The notes under the pieces are model-generated. The model was not told the DNA's origin. It searched no databases and saw only the letters and a list, made by a program, of their open reading frames with translations. A DNA stretch of 64,000 nucleotides from Holophaga foetida DSM 6591 (GTDB lineage: Bacteria; Acidobacteriota; Holophagae; Holophagales; Holophagaceae): positions 1,115,462 to 1,179,461 of the forward strand of contig NZ_KI912268.1 in NCBI RefSeq assembly GCF_000242615.2, in the 5' to 3' direction. Below, one piece after another: positions 25,218-34,746 of the stretch. The position numbers and the translations under genes are program-made. Every line of letters begins with the position of its first letter. Position 1 is the first letter of the stretch.

Positions 25218-27092
25218 ATGACAGCAGCAATTACCTTACTGAACCACTACGGCTGGGATAGAACCGCCGTTCGCAGGGCCCTTTCCCTTGCCTTGGCCTC
25301 CTGGCTGGCCTTCCTCGTGGCATCCCTGCTGCATGTGCATAACGCCTACTGGGCCGCCATGCCGGTCTGGGTCATTGCCCAGCCCACCCGGGGTGCCCTG
25401 ATGGAAAGAGGGTTCTTCCGCCTTTTCGGGACCATCATCGGCGCGAGTTTCGGGATCGCCCTTCTCCACCTGCCCCTCTCGCCCTATGTCCAGGTCACAG
25501 CCCTGGCCCTCTGGATCGGCATCCACGCTGGCCTGACCCACCTCCACCGGGGCGTCCACGGCTACGGAGCCACCCTCTCGGCCATCACCGCCGGTATCGT
25601 GGTCATTCCCTCGCTCCACGCCCCCTCGAATGCGGTGCTCCTGGCCCTGAGCCGGGTGGACTGCACCCTGATCGGTGTGATTGTGGGCACCCTGATCATG
25701 GCGTGGCTCACCCCTGAATCTCCTCTGACGGACTTCTATGCCCAGGTCCGGTCCGTCTCGGTGGATGCGGTGGACTACGCCGCCAAGGTGGTGCGGGGAA
25801 GCTCGGACAAGGAAGCCGGCGAGGCCCGGATCCTGAGCCTGATCAGTCGGCTCGAATCCACCGCCCGGGTGATCGCCGCTGGCTCCCTTGAAGGCTATCG
25901 CCGCCAGCGCCAGGTGGACCTCCTGATCGTGGCCTCCCTTTCGGCCATGGCCGCCGCCCGGGACATCCGGGACGGCAGGCTCCCTCTCGATCCGACCCTG
26001 CCCCTCCGACTGGAGGCCCTCCGGGAAAACCTCAGCGGCGACGCCCTCCCTCCCCCGGTCCCCGGATCCCAGGGAGCAGCGCCTCAACGCCTGGCCGGGG
26101 CCATCGGGGACCTCCTGGCGGCCCACCGTGCCCTTTCCTGCCAGAACTCGTCGGTCACCGAGCCCCCCCGACGCAGATCCTGGCTGGCCCCGCATCGCGA
26201 AGCAGGTCTGGCCCTGAGGGCCGGTGCCCTCGTCGGTGGCCTCTGCCTCGCCGCGACCCTCCTCGCCATCTGGTCCGGCATCCCTGCCCTGGGCATGGTC
26301 GCCATGGGCGTCTGCGTACTCTCCCTGGTGCTGAGCGGAATGTCCCTTCCCCAGCTCATGGCTCCCAAGATGTTCACGGGGGTCCTGCTGGGAGCATCCC
26401 TGGCCGCCCTTTACCGGCTCACCCTTCAACCCCATCTCGGAACGACCACTTCAACCCTGCTGGTCCTCATCCCCGTTCTCCTCGTGGGGGGCTTCATCCG
26501 GAACCACCCGCGGACGGCGGCCCTGGGGATCGACCTGCTCATGGTCTTCCTGATGGGCTCCCAGTACGGCATGTCCGTCTCCAACCAGGCCGCAGTGATC
26601 TTCCGGGAGACCGGGGCCATTGCCCTGGGCTCCGGCATCGGGGTGGCCGTCTTCCTCCTGGTGCCCAGGAATCCCCGTCGCCAGGCCAGGGACGCGGTAT
26701 CCAAGATCCGCAAGGACCTCCTCAGGATCCTGCAACGGGAGGAAGAAGCGGATCCCCAGGTCTGGCACGCCCGGGGTTCCCGCCAGATTCTGCGACTCTC
26801 ACTCCACATAGGGCGCGCCGGGGGCGAACACCCGGCAGGCATGCTGGCCACCCTCAACCTGGGTCGGGCCATGATCGACCTCCACCAGCTGGGCATGCCC
26901 ACCCCGGTCGGAGCTCTCGTCAATGGCGTGCTTCGCCAGGAAGTGACACCCCAGCAGGGCGTCCAGGGACTGCGGAGCCTGGCCGAGGGCGACCAGGACG
27001 AGCAACGCAAACCCAGGATCCAGCGCCTTGCCGACACGCTGGAACAGGCCGGGGGTCTGTTGACCTTTGGCCTGTCGCGACAGCGAGTCTGA
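25218..27092 (+). CDS. FUSC-family inner-membrane protein, aromatic-acid exporter-like
   Basis: 624 residues with two membrane blocks: about residues 20-165 and 330-480, each with 5-6 hydrophobic segments, separated and followed by cytoplasmic regions. This is the two-repeat FUSC layout of AaeB and related efflux pumps for hydroxylated aromatic acids. No AaeA-like fusion protein is next to it; an EmrA-like one lies at 45252 in another operon. It is on the plus strand 31 bp after the histidine kinase gene. The substrate is inferred from family only. Confidence 0.82.
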   Translation: MTAAITLLNHYGWDRTAVRRALSLALASWLAFLVASLLHVHNAYWAAMPVWVIAQPTRGALMERGFFRLFGTIIGASFGIALLHLPLSPYVQVTALALWIGIHAGLTHLHRGVHGYGATLSAITAGIVVIPSLHAPSNAVLLALSRVDCTLIGVIVGTLIMAWLTPESPLTDFYAQVRSVSVDAVDYAAKVVRGSSDKEAGEARILSLISRLESTARVIAAGSLEGYRRQRQVDLLIVASLSAMAAARDIRDGRLPLDPTLPLRLEALRENLSGDALPPPVPGSQGAAPQRLAGAIGDLLAAHRALSCQNSSVTEPPRRRSWLAPHREAGLALRAGALVGGLCLAATLLAIWSGIPALGMVAMGVCVLSLVLSGMSLPQLMAPKMFTGVLLGASLAALYRLTLQPHLGTTTSTLLVLIPVLLVGGFIRNHPRTAALGIDLLMVFLMGSQYGMSVSNQAAVIFRETGAIALGSGIGVAVFLLVPRNPRRQARDAVSKIRKDLLRILQREEEADPQVWHARGSRQILRLSLHIGRAGGEHPAGMLATLNLGRAMIDLHQLGMPTPVGALVNGVLRQEVTPQQGVQGLRSLAEGDQDEQRKPRIQRLADTLEQAGGLLTFGLSRQRV

Positions 27093-27160
27093 GCTTCCGG
27101 ATTCAAAGGGAACGGCCCAGCCGGGGGCTCATCCGAAGGTGATAACGGACAGGATTCGAA

Positions 27161-28171
27161 TCAACGAATGCCCTTTGCATCCGTGTGCAGGCCGTCAGTG
27201 ACTTTGAATTGGTTGAGATATTGGATGTCCCGGGACAGGGGTGCCTGACCAGCGGCCTTCACGAGCTTTTGCCCTTCAGGTGAAAGGGCGAATTCGAGGA
27301 AGGCTTTCAATCTGGGCTCAAGCCCCTTCTTGGGATGTTTATTGACGTATAGATAGAGGCAACGGGAGTAGGGGTACGCCCCAGATGACACGGAGTCCGG
27401 TGTGGGTTGGACGGGATAATCGGTCCCGGATGGATAGACAGGAAGGGTCCTCAGGGAGGAGAAATCCTCGACAAGATTGGCCATGCAGAAGCCGTCAGGA
27501 TCGGAGGCCAACGCTTCCGCCATGGCCATGCCATCCGGGAGGATGGTAATCGGCATTCTGGTCTCCATCTGGTGGGGGAAGAAATGAGCAATGAGCCCAA
27601 AGACACTGGAGTCAAGGGAGCGCCCGTAACGGACAATCTTCCGCTGCGCCCAGCGGGGATCCACCACCCCGAGATCGGCCCAGGTCAGAATGTCCTTGGG
27701 CCATCCCATGCCGCGATTCGTGGTCATGATGGCGTCGATCTGTTCGATCCGGATGCCCTTGACAGGGTTTTCCCTGTTGACCGCGACCACGAGGGCATCC
27801 ATGGCCACTGCAATCCGGGTGGGGAGGTACCCCCACTTCTCCCGAAACGCGGCCAATTCGTCCGGCACCGCATCCCGGGCGATCATAGCCATCTGGACAG
27901 AGCCCTCGGTGAGATCCTCCAGGCCTTTATCCTCTCCGGAGACGCGAACCTCCATGGAGAATGAAGGGTCCTTGGACTTGTAGGCATCCCCCCAGAGGGA
28001 TACGGCATACATCAGGCATTCGCCACCGGTCGCCACCAAGGTTTTTCCGACTGGGGCCTGGGCCCGGAGCCCCACCCCAAGGATCATCAGCAGGCCAAAG
28101 GACAGGAATCCGAACAAATTGTGGAGGTTGAACCAAATATGCGGGGACCAATCATTTGTAGTCTTCTGCAC
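27161..28171 (-). CDS. PstS-like periplasmic substrate-binding protein
   Basis: 336 residues with the phosphate-binding-protein-like fold: DALVVAVNRENPVKGIRIEQI resembles the PstS hinge region, and the C-terminal ALSPEGQKLV is typical. An N-terminal hydrophobic segment (FGFLSFGLLMILGVG) followed by RAQA is a likely signal peptide. GTG 28171 is chosen because GGAGG lies five bases upstream; ATG 28183 is the alternative. No transporter permease or ATPase gene is adjacent, so it may be a stand-alone binding protein for phosphate or another anion. Confidence 0.7.
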   Translation of the reverse strand: MQKTTNDWSPHIWFNLHNLFGFLSFGLLMILGVGLRAQAPVGKTLVATGGECLMYAVSLWGDAYKSKDPSFSMEVRVSGEDKGLEDLTEGSVQMAMIARDAVPDELAAFREKWGYLPTRIAVAMDALVVAVNRENPVKGIRIEQIDAIMTTNRGMGWPKDILTWADLGVVDPRWAQRKIVRYGRSLDSSVFGLIAHFFPHQMETRMPITILPDGMAMAEALASDPDGFCMANLVEDFSSLRTLPVYPSGTDYPVQPTPDSVSSGAYPYSRCLYLYVNKHPKKGLEPRLKAFLEFALSPEGQKLVKAAGQAPLSRDIQYLNQFKVTDGLHTDAKGIR

Positions 28172-28283
28172 AAACGCCTCCATTGGGGTCTGCCCCGGAC
28201 AGTCAACAAGTGGGCCGGGAACCCCATATGGCAAATCCCCGGCCCGTCGTCATGTTCATCAGCTAAAACCACCTGGATCAGAG

Positions 28284-29111
28284 TCAGGCGGTGACCTTAC
28301 CCTTCATCTCGGCATAGAGCTCCGGCAGGAAGGAGGCCAGGTTGGTGTATTCGTGGATGTTGTGGATCGCCAGGCCCTGGGGGATCTTGCCCGGCAGCTT
28401 CACGAAGGGCGGGAGCACGCACTTGGGCTTGCGATTCTTCACCTTGTAGCCCATCCAGAAGCGGGTCCGCATTTCGATACCACCCTCTGTCTCGCGGATG
28501 AAGTGGCACATCATGGCCGGGGCCCAGGGCCGCAGGAAAAAGGCGCCTACGGGGCGGGTCTTGCCCCAACCACCCACCATGGTTCCCACGGCCGGGGACT
28601 TGAACCGGGTCATGTCGAAACCCATTTCCTCCGGTGGCAGGAATTTGATGAGGATGTCCTCAGGGCCGCTTCCGATGTCTTCGATCACATGATGGGTGGT
28701 GCCCTGAAAGCGCTTCACCGCAGGGGTGGCCGGGTCCAACACCTGGGCCCGGTGCTCCGGATCCGGAATCGAAATGCCGTGATGGCAGGACGGGTGCCAG
28801 ATCTTGTAGCGCAGGTCTTCCAGGGCATGCCAGCCGAACCACCAATTCATCATGTCGACGGTGACCCCGGGCATCTTCGTCAGGTTGGCGATGTAGCCCG
28901 CGCCATTCGGCAGGATGCACCAACCGGTCTCCACCTCGTGATAGCCCGGATTCAGCAGGTCATTGATATTCTCTGGCCGCAGGGCCTTGGCGGGGTCCAT
29001 GGGCCGGGCCATCAGCTCCAGGCGCGCCGGATCGGGAGCCGCGGGCTTCCGGGTGAAGTATTTTGCGTAGGGCTTGGCCTGCTCGGCAGGCGTCAGGTCC
29101 ATCGATCGCAT
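28284..29111 (-). CDS. PhlG-like (diacetylphloroglucinol hydrolase family) metal hydrolase
   Basis: 275 residues resembling 2,4-diacetylphloroglucinol hydrolase, a zinc enzyme that cleaves a C-C bond to an acyl group on a phenol ring. Candidate metal ligands are His in WHPSCHHG, TTHHVIEDIG and the C-terminal HxxxE of AIHNIHEYTN. ATG 29111 has AAGGAGG at ideal spacing; ATG 29117 does not. It is the last gene of the UroD-STAS operon, 17 bp after the STAS-like stop. That places it in the same pathway. Activity on phloroglucinols is a family-based guess. Confidence 0.65.
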   Translation of the reverse strand: MRSMDLTPAEQAKPYAKYFTRKPAAPDPARLELMARPMDPAKALRPENINDLLNPGYHEVETGWCILPNGAGYIANLTKMPGVTVDMMNWWFGWHALEDLRYKIWHPSCHHGISIPDPEHRAQVLDPATPAVKRFQGTTHHVIEDIGSGPEDILIKFLPPEEMGFDMTRFKSPAVGTMVGGWGKTRPVGAFFLRPWAPAMMCHFIRETEGGIEMRTRFWMGYKVKNRKPKCVLPPFVKLPGKIPQGLAIHNIHEYTNLASFLPELYAEMKGKVTA

Positions 29112-29128
29112 CGTCATCCTCCTTCAGG

Positions 29129-29482
29129 TCAGGCCTTGGAAACCAGGTGGTCCAGGGCCTCTTCCCGGGTCTTGGCGAAATACTGATCCTTCACCACCGC
29201 CTGGGCGATGATCCGCTGGATGCCCTTGATCCCGACAAGCGCCGTGTGGATCGAGCCCAGGGCGGCTACGACGGCCTTGGTGCTCTCGACGGCGGCTGCC
29301 TTCAGCGTATCGTTCGCGGAGCTGTCGGTCACATCGCTGAAGACCAGGTTGATCCGGTTGGCGATGCACATCTGGGTGACTTCAGGGAAAAGGCTGGCCG
29401 CCTTATCGGGGTTCATTCCGACGCAGTTGAAGAAGACGACCTTCTTCCCCTTGTGCTCGATGATCTGGACGAATTCGGACAT
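29129..29482 (-). CDS. Small STAS/SEC14-like protein, cassette copy 1
   Basis: 117 residues. It alternates beta strands and helices and resembles the small single-domain STAS/SEC14-like proteins (IIEHKGKKVVFFNC, SDVTDSSANDT, TALVGIKGIQRIIAQ). About 92 of 117 residues are identical to the protein at 36136 by hand alignment, much closer than the adjacent UroD proteins. It starts 19 bp after the UroD-like stop with GGAGACA upstream. The role is unknown; a regulatory or carrier partner of the UroD-like enzyme is possible. Confidence 0.72.
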   Translation of the reverse strand: MSEFVQIIEHKGKKVVFFNCVGMNPDKAASLFPEVTQMCIANRINLVFSDVTDSSANDTLKAAAVESTKAVVAALGSIHTALVGIKGIQRIIAQAVVKDQYFAKTREEALDHLVSKA

Positions 29483-29501
29483 GGGTTGTCTCCTTGTGGA
29501 A

Positions 29502-30608
29502 TCAGGCGTGGACGGCGGAAACCATGGCCCTGTAGTTCTCGGCCTTGGCGTTGGTGGGCATGTCGCATCCCTGGCTCAGGATGAAGCCCTCGGGGCCCAC
29601 CTCCTCCACCAGGCGCCGGGAGTAGGCGTAGACCTCGTCAGGCGTGCCCAGGGCCAGCTTGGCGGCCTGGACATCGCCCATGAGGCACATGTGGTGGCCG
29701 ACGCTCTTCTTCAGGGCAAAGATGTCGCTGGCCCCGTCGAGCTGGAGGATGCACTTGCCCTTGGGCAGGCTCAGGAGGAACTCGGCATCCTGGGTCCAGT
29801 CCTGGTCGCAATGGAGCAGGGGAATGGCCCCTTCGGCAATCACGGCATCCACGATCCGCCGGAAGTGGGGGTAGACGAACTTTTCCTGCTGCCGCTTGGA
29901 GAGGGAGCCGCGATTGGAGCGACCGAAGCCGATGAACACGCCCATCGGGTGGGTCTGTTGGATCGTGGCCTTCAGGGTGGACAGGGTGCTCTCCATGGCG
30001 ATCTCGCTGGCCTCCAGAACCTTCTCGGGGATGCGGAAGGTGTCTGAAACGAAGCGGGCCATGGAGCGGATGCCGCTGAACTGTTCGAAGGGAATGGCGG
30101 CGATCGCAGGGCTCAGGATGGGCAGCCCGGCCTGGATCACGTTCATGGTCGCCTGAGGCAGTGCCTCGAAGGCCTCCCCCAGGTGGGCGAGGGTATCCGG
30201 GAGGTTCTCCTCCAGGTGCTTTTCGTAGAACTCGTCGTAGCCCTTCTCGATGATGAAGTCGTAGTCGGACTCCTTCATGAGCTCCGTTTCGTGGATCTGG
30301 TAGGGCATGTCCTCGTGTAGCTCGACCCCGGGGATGTCCACCTTGCAGCCCATCCCCATGCTAAGCAGGTAGGGGCTGAAGAGGGCGAACTGGGTCCCGT
30401 CGATCTCGCCCATCTCCTGGATGGTGCTCAGCATGATCTCCGCTGCCAGCTTGGGGTTGGCGCAGAACTCGGCCATCTTCGTGCCGGTATAGCGGGCGGC
30501 GAAACCCGTGCAGGTTGTCACCACGGGCACCCGGTCCGGTCGGCCCAGGGCCACGGCGGTCTGGATTCGGTTCAGGCGTTCCTGGAACAGGTCTTGGCTG
30601 GTTTTCAT
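29502..30608 (-). CDS. UroD/MtaA-like methyltransferase-family protein, cassette copy 1
   Basis: 368 residues. The UroD-type TIM-barrel signatures include GRPDRVPVV near the N-terminus, TPDEVYAYSRRL and SQGCDMPTNAKAEN near the C-terminus. Putative metal site: His266 and Asp268 (LLHCDQDW) and Cys348 (SQGCD). Start 30608 follows GGAGGTGAAGAG; the frame to 30695 has no ribosome-binding site. It heads an operon with the STAS-like and PhlG-like genes. A tandem 10-mer operator candidate lies 166 bp upstream. It is likely a corrinoid-linked methyltransferase or a decarboxylase; the corrinoid partner is not in the window. Confidence 0.8.
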   Translation of the reverse strand: MKTSQDLFQERLNRIQTAVALGRPDRVPVVTTCTGFAARYTGTKMAEFCANPKLAAEIMLSTIQEMGEIDGTQFALFSPYLLSMGMGCKVDIPGVELHEDMPYQIHETELMKESDYDFIIEKGYDEFYEKHLEENLPDTLAHLGEAFEALPQATMNVIQAGLPILSPAIAAIPFEQFSGIRSMARFVSDTFRIPEKVLEASEIAMESTLSTLKATIQQTHPMGVFIGFGRSNRGSLSKRQQEKFVYPHFRRIVDAVIAEGAIPLLHCDQDWTQDAEFLLSLPKGKCILQLDGASDIFALKKSVGHHMCLMGDVQAAKLALGTPDEVYAYSRRLVEEVGPEGFILSQGCDMPTNAKAENYRAMVSAVHA

Positions 30609-30773
30609 CTCTTCACCTCCGGATGGAGTCCCCCCAGGCCATGCAGCAGACGGCCGTCGGGGATGACGGAAACCGTGACGGCAGGCCCCTCGCATGCATC
30701 TTCGAAGCGGGCGGACCAGAATGAGTGCTGATATGAGTATCGGAAATGCGATATCGGAAATACACCAGAAGGG

Positions 30774-30804
30774 CTTAGCACTTACGACGAGAGACTTAGC
30801 ATTT
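30774..30804. promoter_or_regulatory. Paired 10-mer operator candidate, cassette copy 1
   Basis: CTTAGCACTT (30774-30783) and CTTAGCATTT (30795-30804) are direct repeats exactly 21 bp apart, two helical turns, as AraC-family dimers bind. They lie between the AraC stop and the UroD start. The same pair with the same spacing is at 37874-37904. Confidence 0.72.
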
Positions 30805-30819
30805 CCGGCTCTCCGGGGT

Positions 30820-31866
30820 CTACCGCGCCGCTATCCGGCTCCGGTAGTGCTCCGGCGTCTCGTTTGTGGCCTTGAGGAAGGCCCGGGTGAAGCTGGGGGG
30901 CTGGGCGAAGCCGAGGGCAAAGGCAACCTCCTTCACCGACAATCGTGGGTCAGAGAGGAGCTGCTGGGCACGCCGGATCACGATGTCGTTCTGGATGGCC
31001 CGGAAGGAAGTCCCCTCCCGGGCCAGAGCCGCACGGAGCGTGCGTTCGGAGACCTCCAGGCACCGGGCGACCTCCGGGAGGTCCGGGAGCCTGTCCGGCG
31101 CCGAATCCCAGAGAATCCTTCGGATCTGGCGCTCCAGGTAGGAGCGGCCGAACTCCTCCTTGAACATGGCCTGGAGACGGGCCGTACAGAAGTCCTGGAC
31201 ACTCTCCTCCGCCAGGGCTGAGGGGAGCGATGCCCAGGCAGCCGGGATCCTGAGCTCGTTCGCGGGCTGGCCGAACTCGCACTCGAAGGGCAGGAAGCGG
31301 CGGTAGAGGTGGGCGTAGAGGGGGGCCGGATAGGCGAAACGGGCACGGCACACGGACCAGTCCTGCCCCGGGATGGCCTCGGAGATGAGCCGGATCCCGG
31401 TGGCCGTGGCCTGCTCGATCAGGGGGGCGCAGAGGGCCAGGGAGGGCGGCGAGGTTTCGTAGCGGCTAACGGACCACTCCCCCTCGATCCGGACCTGCAA
31501 CCGCAGAAAGTGACCCCAGCAGAACTCGAAGCCGTCCACCGCCGCCTGGTTCACCTGCCCCAGGGTGTTCTGGGTCAACACGGCGATCCCGGAGAGCCCG
31601 TAGGTGCCGTAGCGCTTGCGGCTCCCGAGCTTGAGCCCCAGACCAGGTATCCGGCCCGTCCCATCCACCCACTGCAGCGCCGTGATGTATTTCTCGAAAC
31701 TGAGGCGGCCGGAAGGCTCCTGGAAATCCGAGGTCTCCAGCCTAAGGTCTGCCAGGAGCCCGGCGTAGGCCGCACCCATTCCCCCCTCCCCCATGACAGC
31801 CTCCAGATCCTCGAAATAGTGGACGAGGATTCGGTGCAGTTCGATTTGGAGGGTGGGCTGGGGCAT
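30820..31866 (-). CDS. AraC-family transcriptional regulator, cassette copy 1
   Basis: 348 residues. The N-terminal ligand-binding region (about 1-225) is of the arabinose-binding/OruR-like type. The C-terminal AraC double helix-turn-helix is about 245-345 (LPEVARCLEVSERTLRAAL, VKEVAFALGFAQPPSFTRAF). ATG 31866 matches the paralog's start at 38984 (MPQPTLQIEL and MTQPSLNSEL). It precedes the UroD-like gene on the same strand with a 211-bp gap holding the 10-mer pair. It probably activates that operon on binding the substrate. Confidence 0.88.
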   Translation of the reverse strand: MPQPTLQIELHRILVHYFEDLEAVMGEGGMGAAYAGLLADLRLETSDFQEPSGRLSFEKYITALQWVDGTGRIPGLGLKLGSRKRYGTYGLSGIAVLTQNTLGQVNQAAVDGFEFCWGHFLRLQVRIEGEWSVSRYETSPPSLALCAPLIEQATATGIRLISEAIPGQDWSVCRARFAYPAPLYAHLYRRFLPFECEFGQPANELRIPAAWASLPSALAEESVQDFCTARLQAMFKEEFGRSYLERQIRRILWDSAPDRLPDLPEVARCLEVSERTLRAALAREGTSFRAIQNDIVIRRAQQLLSDPRLSVKEVAFALGFAQPPSFTRAFLKATNETPEHYRSRIAAR

Positions 31867-32011
31867 GGGCGGTCTGCTCCCCATTCTCGATGAGGTCTCT
31901 GCGGGTGGCTAGTGTGGTGTTTCGGTGAAACGCGGACCATTCGAACGTATCTGACACCACACTTGGTTGGGTTTGGGGGCCCGGCAGTGCCCTCAATGGG
32001 GTGGCAGCCGT

Positions 32012-32686
32012 TCAGCTTCCCCCAGCCCGGGACTGCCCTGTGAGGCAGCGCATCACCACCTCGAACACGCCCGAGATCAGGTCCTCGCCGCGGGCCTCCA
32101 GCTGCAGGAGGGGGTCCACCATGGACGAGCCTGCGAAGAGGTTGGAGATCGGGATGATGGTCATGAAGAAGAGCAGGGTCGGGTCCTGCTCGGGAATGAC
32201 CCCCAGGCGCATCCCCTCCTCCAGAAGGGGCCGGGTCTGGAGGTACGAGGGCATGATCAGGCGCTCCCGGACCACCGCCTGGCGCTCGGTGGGGCGGACG
32301 GCCTCCTGGAGGATGAAGAGTCCGTAGTCCGGGATCTCCGCGTTCACCCGCACGTACTCCCTGTAGAAGTCCTCCAGCCGCTCGCGGTAGGGCGCCCCGG
32401 ATTCCGCGATCTCGGCGAGGCTGCGCCGCCGGGGCGCCATCCATTCCACGAGCCTTGCCACCGCCGCTAGCCAGAGATCGGACTTCGAACCGAAGTGATA
32501 GATCGCCAGGGCCGGGTTGACTCCAGCCTCCCGGGCCAGATCTCTAAGGTTGACCGCCTCGTATCCCAGCCGGGAGAAGGCGGGAATGGCCTTCCCGAGA
32601 ATCGCCTCCCGGCCATCCACCGCCCCGCCCCGGGGCCTCCCCGATTTCCGCCGAGGGGCATCGGCCGTCTTGGGCGTGTCGTTCAA
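32012..32686 (-). CDS. TetR-family transcriptional regulator
   Basis: 224 residues. The N-terminal helix-turn-helix spans about 25-70 (FSRLGYEAVNLRDLAREAG, then AIYHFGSKSDLW). A CECR/AcrR-like C-terminal dimer and ligand domain follows (WMAPRRRSLAEIA onwards). TTG 32686 is chosen because CGGAGGAC precedes it at good spacing; the ATG at 32761 has no ribosome-binding site. It is divergent from the CocE/MFS operon at 32938 and is its likely repressor. Confidence 0.83.
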   Translation of the reverse strand: MNDTPKTADAPRRKSGRPRGGAVDGREAILGKAIPAFSRLGYEAVNLRDLAREAGVNPALAIYHFGSKSDLWLAAVARLVEWMAPRRRSLAEIAESGAPYRERLEDFYREYVRVNAEIPDYGLFILQEAVRPTERQAVVRERLIMPSYLQTRPLLEEGMRLGVIPEQDPTLLFFMTIIPISNLFAGSSMVDPLLQLEARGEDLISGVFEVVMRCLTGQSRAGGS

Positions 32687-32937
32687 AGCGGTCCTCCGGA
32701 TGAGTCTCCCCAGGATATTCGGTTTCAATTCCAAACAATACTTTAAATAGCGATTTAGCACCCTCGCTAATTAAACAGGTGTTGCATTTTTAAACGGATG
32801 GATCTAGCCTAAACCCGTCCCTTCACATTTCCGAGCTTTCCCCGCCCCCTGGCCCCCAGGAGTCGGGGCTGCCCGAACGCACCCCCACCCGGTCCCGCGC
32901 ACCGTCCGCGGGCCCCTTCACACTAGGAGCAGCACCT
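32687..32937. promoter_or_regulatory. Divergent promoter region, TetR / CocE-MFS
   Basis: 251 bp between divergent genes. The TetR-proximal half (32700-32815) is strongly AT-rich, including ATTTAGCACC near 32753, which resembles one half of the 10-mers at 30774 but lacks a partner at 21 bp. I could not find a clean palindrome for TetR. AGGAGCAGCACC is the ribosome-binding site of the CocE gene. Confidence 0.4.
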
Positions 32938-34701
32938 ATGGATTTCTTCGACGAAAACGGTCAGAAGATCGAGTTCCTGTACAGCCCCATGAGACCCATG
33001 GATGCACCGGAAAGTCATATCGTCCCCTTCAATCCGGGGACGGTGATCCTGGAGAAAGGCTATGTCCACGAGCCGGGACGCCTGCCCCTGCCTGTGCCGA
33101 TCCGCTGGGATCAGGACGTTACCATTCCCCTTCGGGACGGCGTCAAAATCTATGCGGACATCTACCGCCCCGTCGAGGATGGGAAGTTGCCCACGGTCCT
33201 GGTCTGGACGCCCTACGGCAAGCAGGGCGGATGGTTCAGGGTCAACGTGACCCCCGACCGGGTAGGCGTGCCGCGTGACTGGGTCTCCGGCCTGCAGGCG
33301 TTCGAAGCCGCCGATCCTGCCTGGTGGGTGTCCCAAGGCTATGCCGTCGTCGTCGCGGATACCCGCGGAGCCATGTTCTCCGAGGGAGACCTCCGCTGGT
33401 GGGGTCAAGCGGGATCAGAGGACCTCTACGACGCCATTGAATGGATTGCGGCCCAGCCTTGGTCCAACGAGCGTGTCGGCATGGCTGGGAACTCACAGCT
33501 CGCCATCCTGCAGTGGTTCGGAGCGGCGTTGCAGCCTCCTCACCTCGCGGCCATTGCCCCCTGGGAAGGCATTTTCGATATGTACCGGGATGACATCTGT
33601 CAGGGCGGCATGATCAACAGCGGTTTCCTCCGAGACCAGATTATGGCCCACAAGAACGGGCTCAATCGGTATGAAGACCCTGCGCTGATGATCGAGAAGT
33701 ACCCCCTCTATAACGCCTACTGGGAGGACAAGCGCGCAAAGGTCGATAAGATCGAGATCCCGGCCTATGTGGTGGCCAGCTACTCCAATCCCCTCCACGC
33801 CAAGGGGACCTTGAACGCCTTCAACGCCCTCAAGTCCAAAGACAAGTGGCTGCGCATCCACAACATGCAGGAGTGGCCCGACGGCTACATGCCGGAAAAC
33901 GTGAAGGATCTGACCCGCTTCTTTGACCGCTATCTCAAGGGTGAGGACAACGGCTGGGAGAAGACACCCCGGGTGCGCATGACCGTACTCGACCCTGGCG
34001 GGGTGGACGAGGTCAACCGGCCCAGTGAGGCATGGCCCCCCATCGCCATGAAGCCCAAGGCACTCTTCCTGGGAACGGGCGGCGCACTGCTGGATTCACC
34101 CGGCGTACCAGCCGCAATCCAATATGCGGCAGAAGGTGAGAGCGTCATCTTCAAACTGCCCATCACCCGGGAGACCGAGATTGCGGGGCCCATCAAGCTC
34201 AAGCTCTGGGTGGAAGCCGAGGGGGCCGATGACATGGACCTGTTCACCCAGGTCTACAAGACCGATGCAGCGGGCAAGAAGCTCTACCACATCGCCTTGC
34301 CAGGCGAGGCTGGCGAGGGGCTGCGGAAGATGATGGCGGAGACCGGCAAGGCACCCGTGATGCTCACGTTCGCGGGACCCCAGGGGCGCCACCGCGTCTC
34401 CCACCGGGCCCTCGACCCACAGCTGTCCACCGATCTCCAGCCGATCCACGCGCATGCCCGCGAAGAGCGGCTCTCCCCCGGCCAGATCGTGCCGGTCGAG
34501 GTTTCTGTCTGGCCCGTGGCCATGAAGCTTCACCCCGGCGAAATCCTGTGTGTTGGCGTCGGCGGAGGGCCCTTCGAAACCTTCGCTTTTCCGGGCATGC
34601 CTGGTGCCGACAAGATCCTGACCCGCAACCAGGGCACCCACATCATCCACACGGGCGGCAGCCATGACTCCCATGTGCTGCTCCCAGTCACCTTAGGCTG
34701 A
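32938..34701 (+). CDS. CocE/NonD-family hydrolase, cassette region
   Basis: 587-residue peptidase S15-like hydrolase. The nucleophile motif is GMAGNSQLAI with Ser186. The entry signature is VTIPLRDGVKIYADIYRP (about 61-78), and a C-terminal jelly-roll domain covers about 350-585. It is shorter than the paralog at 4985 and clearly diverged. ATG 32938 follows AGGAG. The MFS transporter starts 45 bp downstream and is probably cotranscribed, suggesting uptake followed by ester or amide cleavage. No signal peptide is seen. Confidence 0.85.
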   Translation: MDFFDENGQKIEFLYSPMRPMDAPESHIVPFNPGTVILEKGYVHEPGRLPLPVPIRWDQDVTIPLRDGVKIYADIYRPVEDGKLPTVLVWTPYGKQGGWFRVNVTPDRVGVPRDWVSGLQAFEAADPAWWVSQGYAVVVADTRGAMFSEGDLRWWGQAGSEDLYDAIEWIAAQPWSNERVGMAGNSQLAILQWFGAALQPPHLAAIAPWEGIFDMYRDDICQGGMINSGFLRDQIMAHKNGLNRYEDPALMIEKYPLYNAYWEDKRAKVDKIEIPAYVVASYSNPLHAKGTLNAFNALKSKDKWLRIHNMQEWPDGYMPENVKDLTRFFDRYLKGEDNGWEKTPRVRMTVLDPGGVDEVNRPSEAWPPIAMKPKALFLGTGGALLDSPGVPAAIQYAAEGESVIFKLPITRETEIAGPIKLKLWVEAEGADDMDLFTQVYKTDAAGKKLYHIALPGEAGEGLRKMMAETGKAPVMLTFAGPQGRHRVSHRALDPQLSTDLQPIHAHAREERLSPGQIVPVEVSVWPVAMKLHPGEILCVGVGGGPFETFAFPGMPGADKILTRNQGTHIIHTGGSHDSHVLLPVTLG

Positions 34702-34746
34702 CATTTTCAACCATTAACCCATGCATCCCCATAAGGGTGACGACAA

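Noticed and set aside
29502..30608. HemE, heme-pathway uroporphyrinogen decarboxylase
   Set aside because: The N-terminal and C-terminal motifs (SQGCDMP, HxD) are of the methyltransferase-like branch, there are three diverged copies, and no heme genes are nearby.
32750..32800. Third AraC operator upstream of the CocE gene
   Set aside because: One half-site resembles the 10-mer, but the possible partner is about 27 bp away, not 21.
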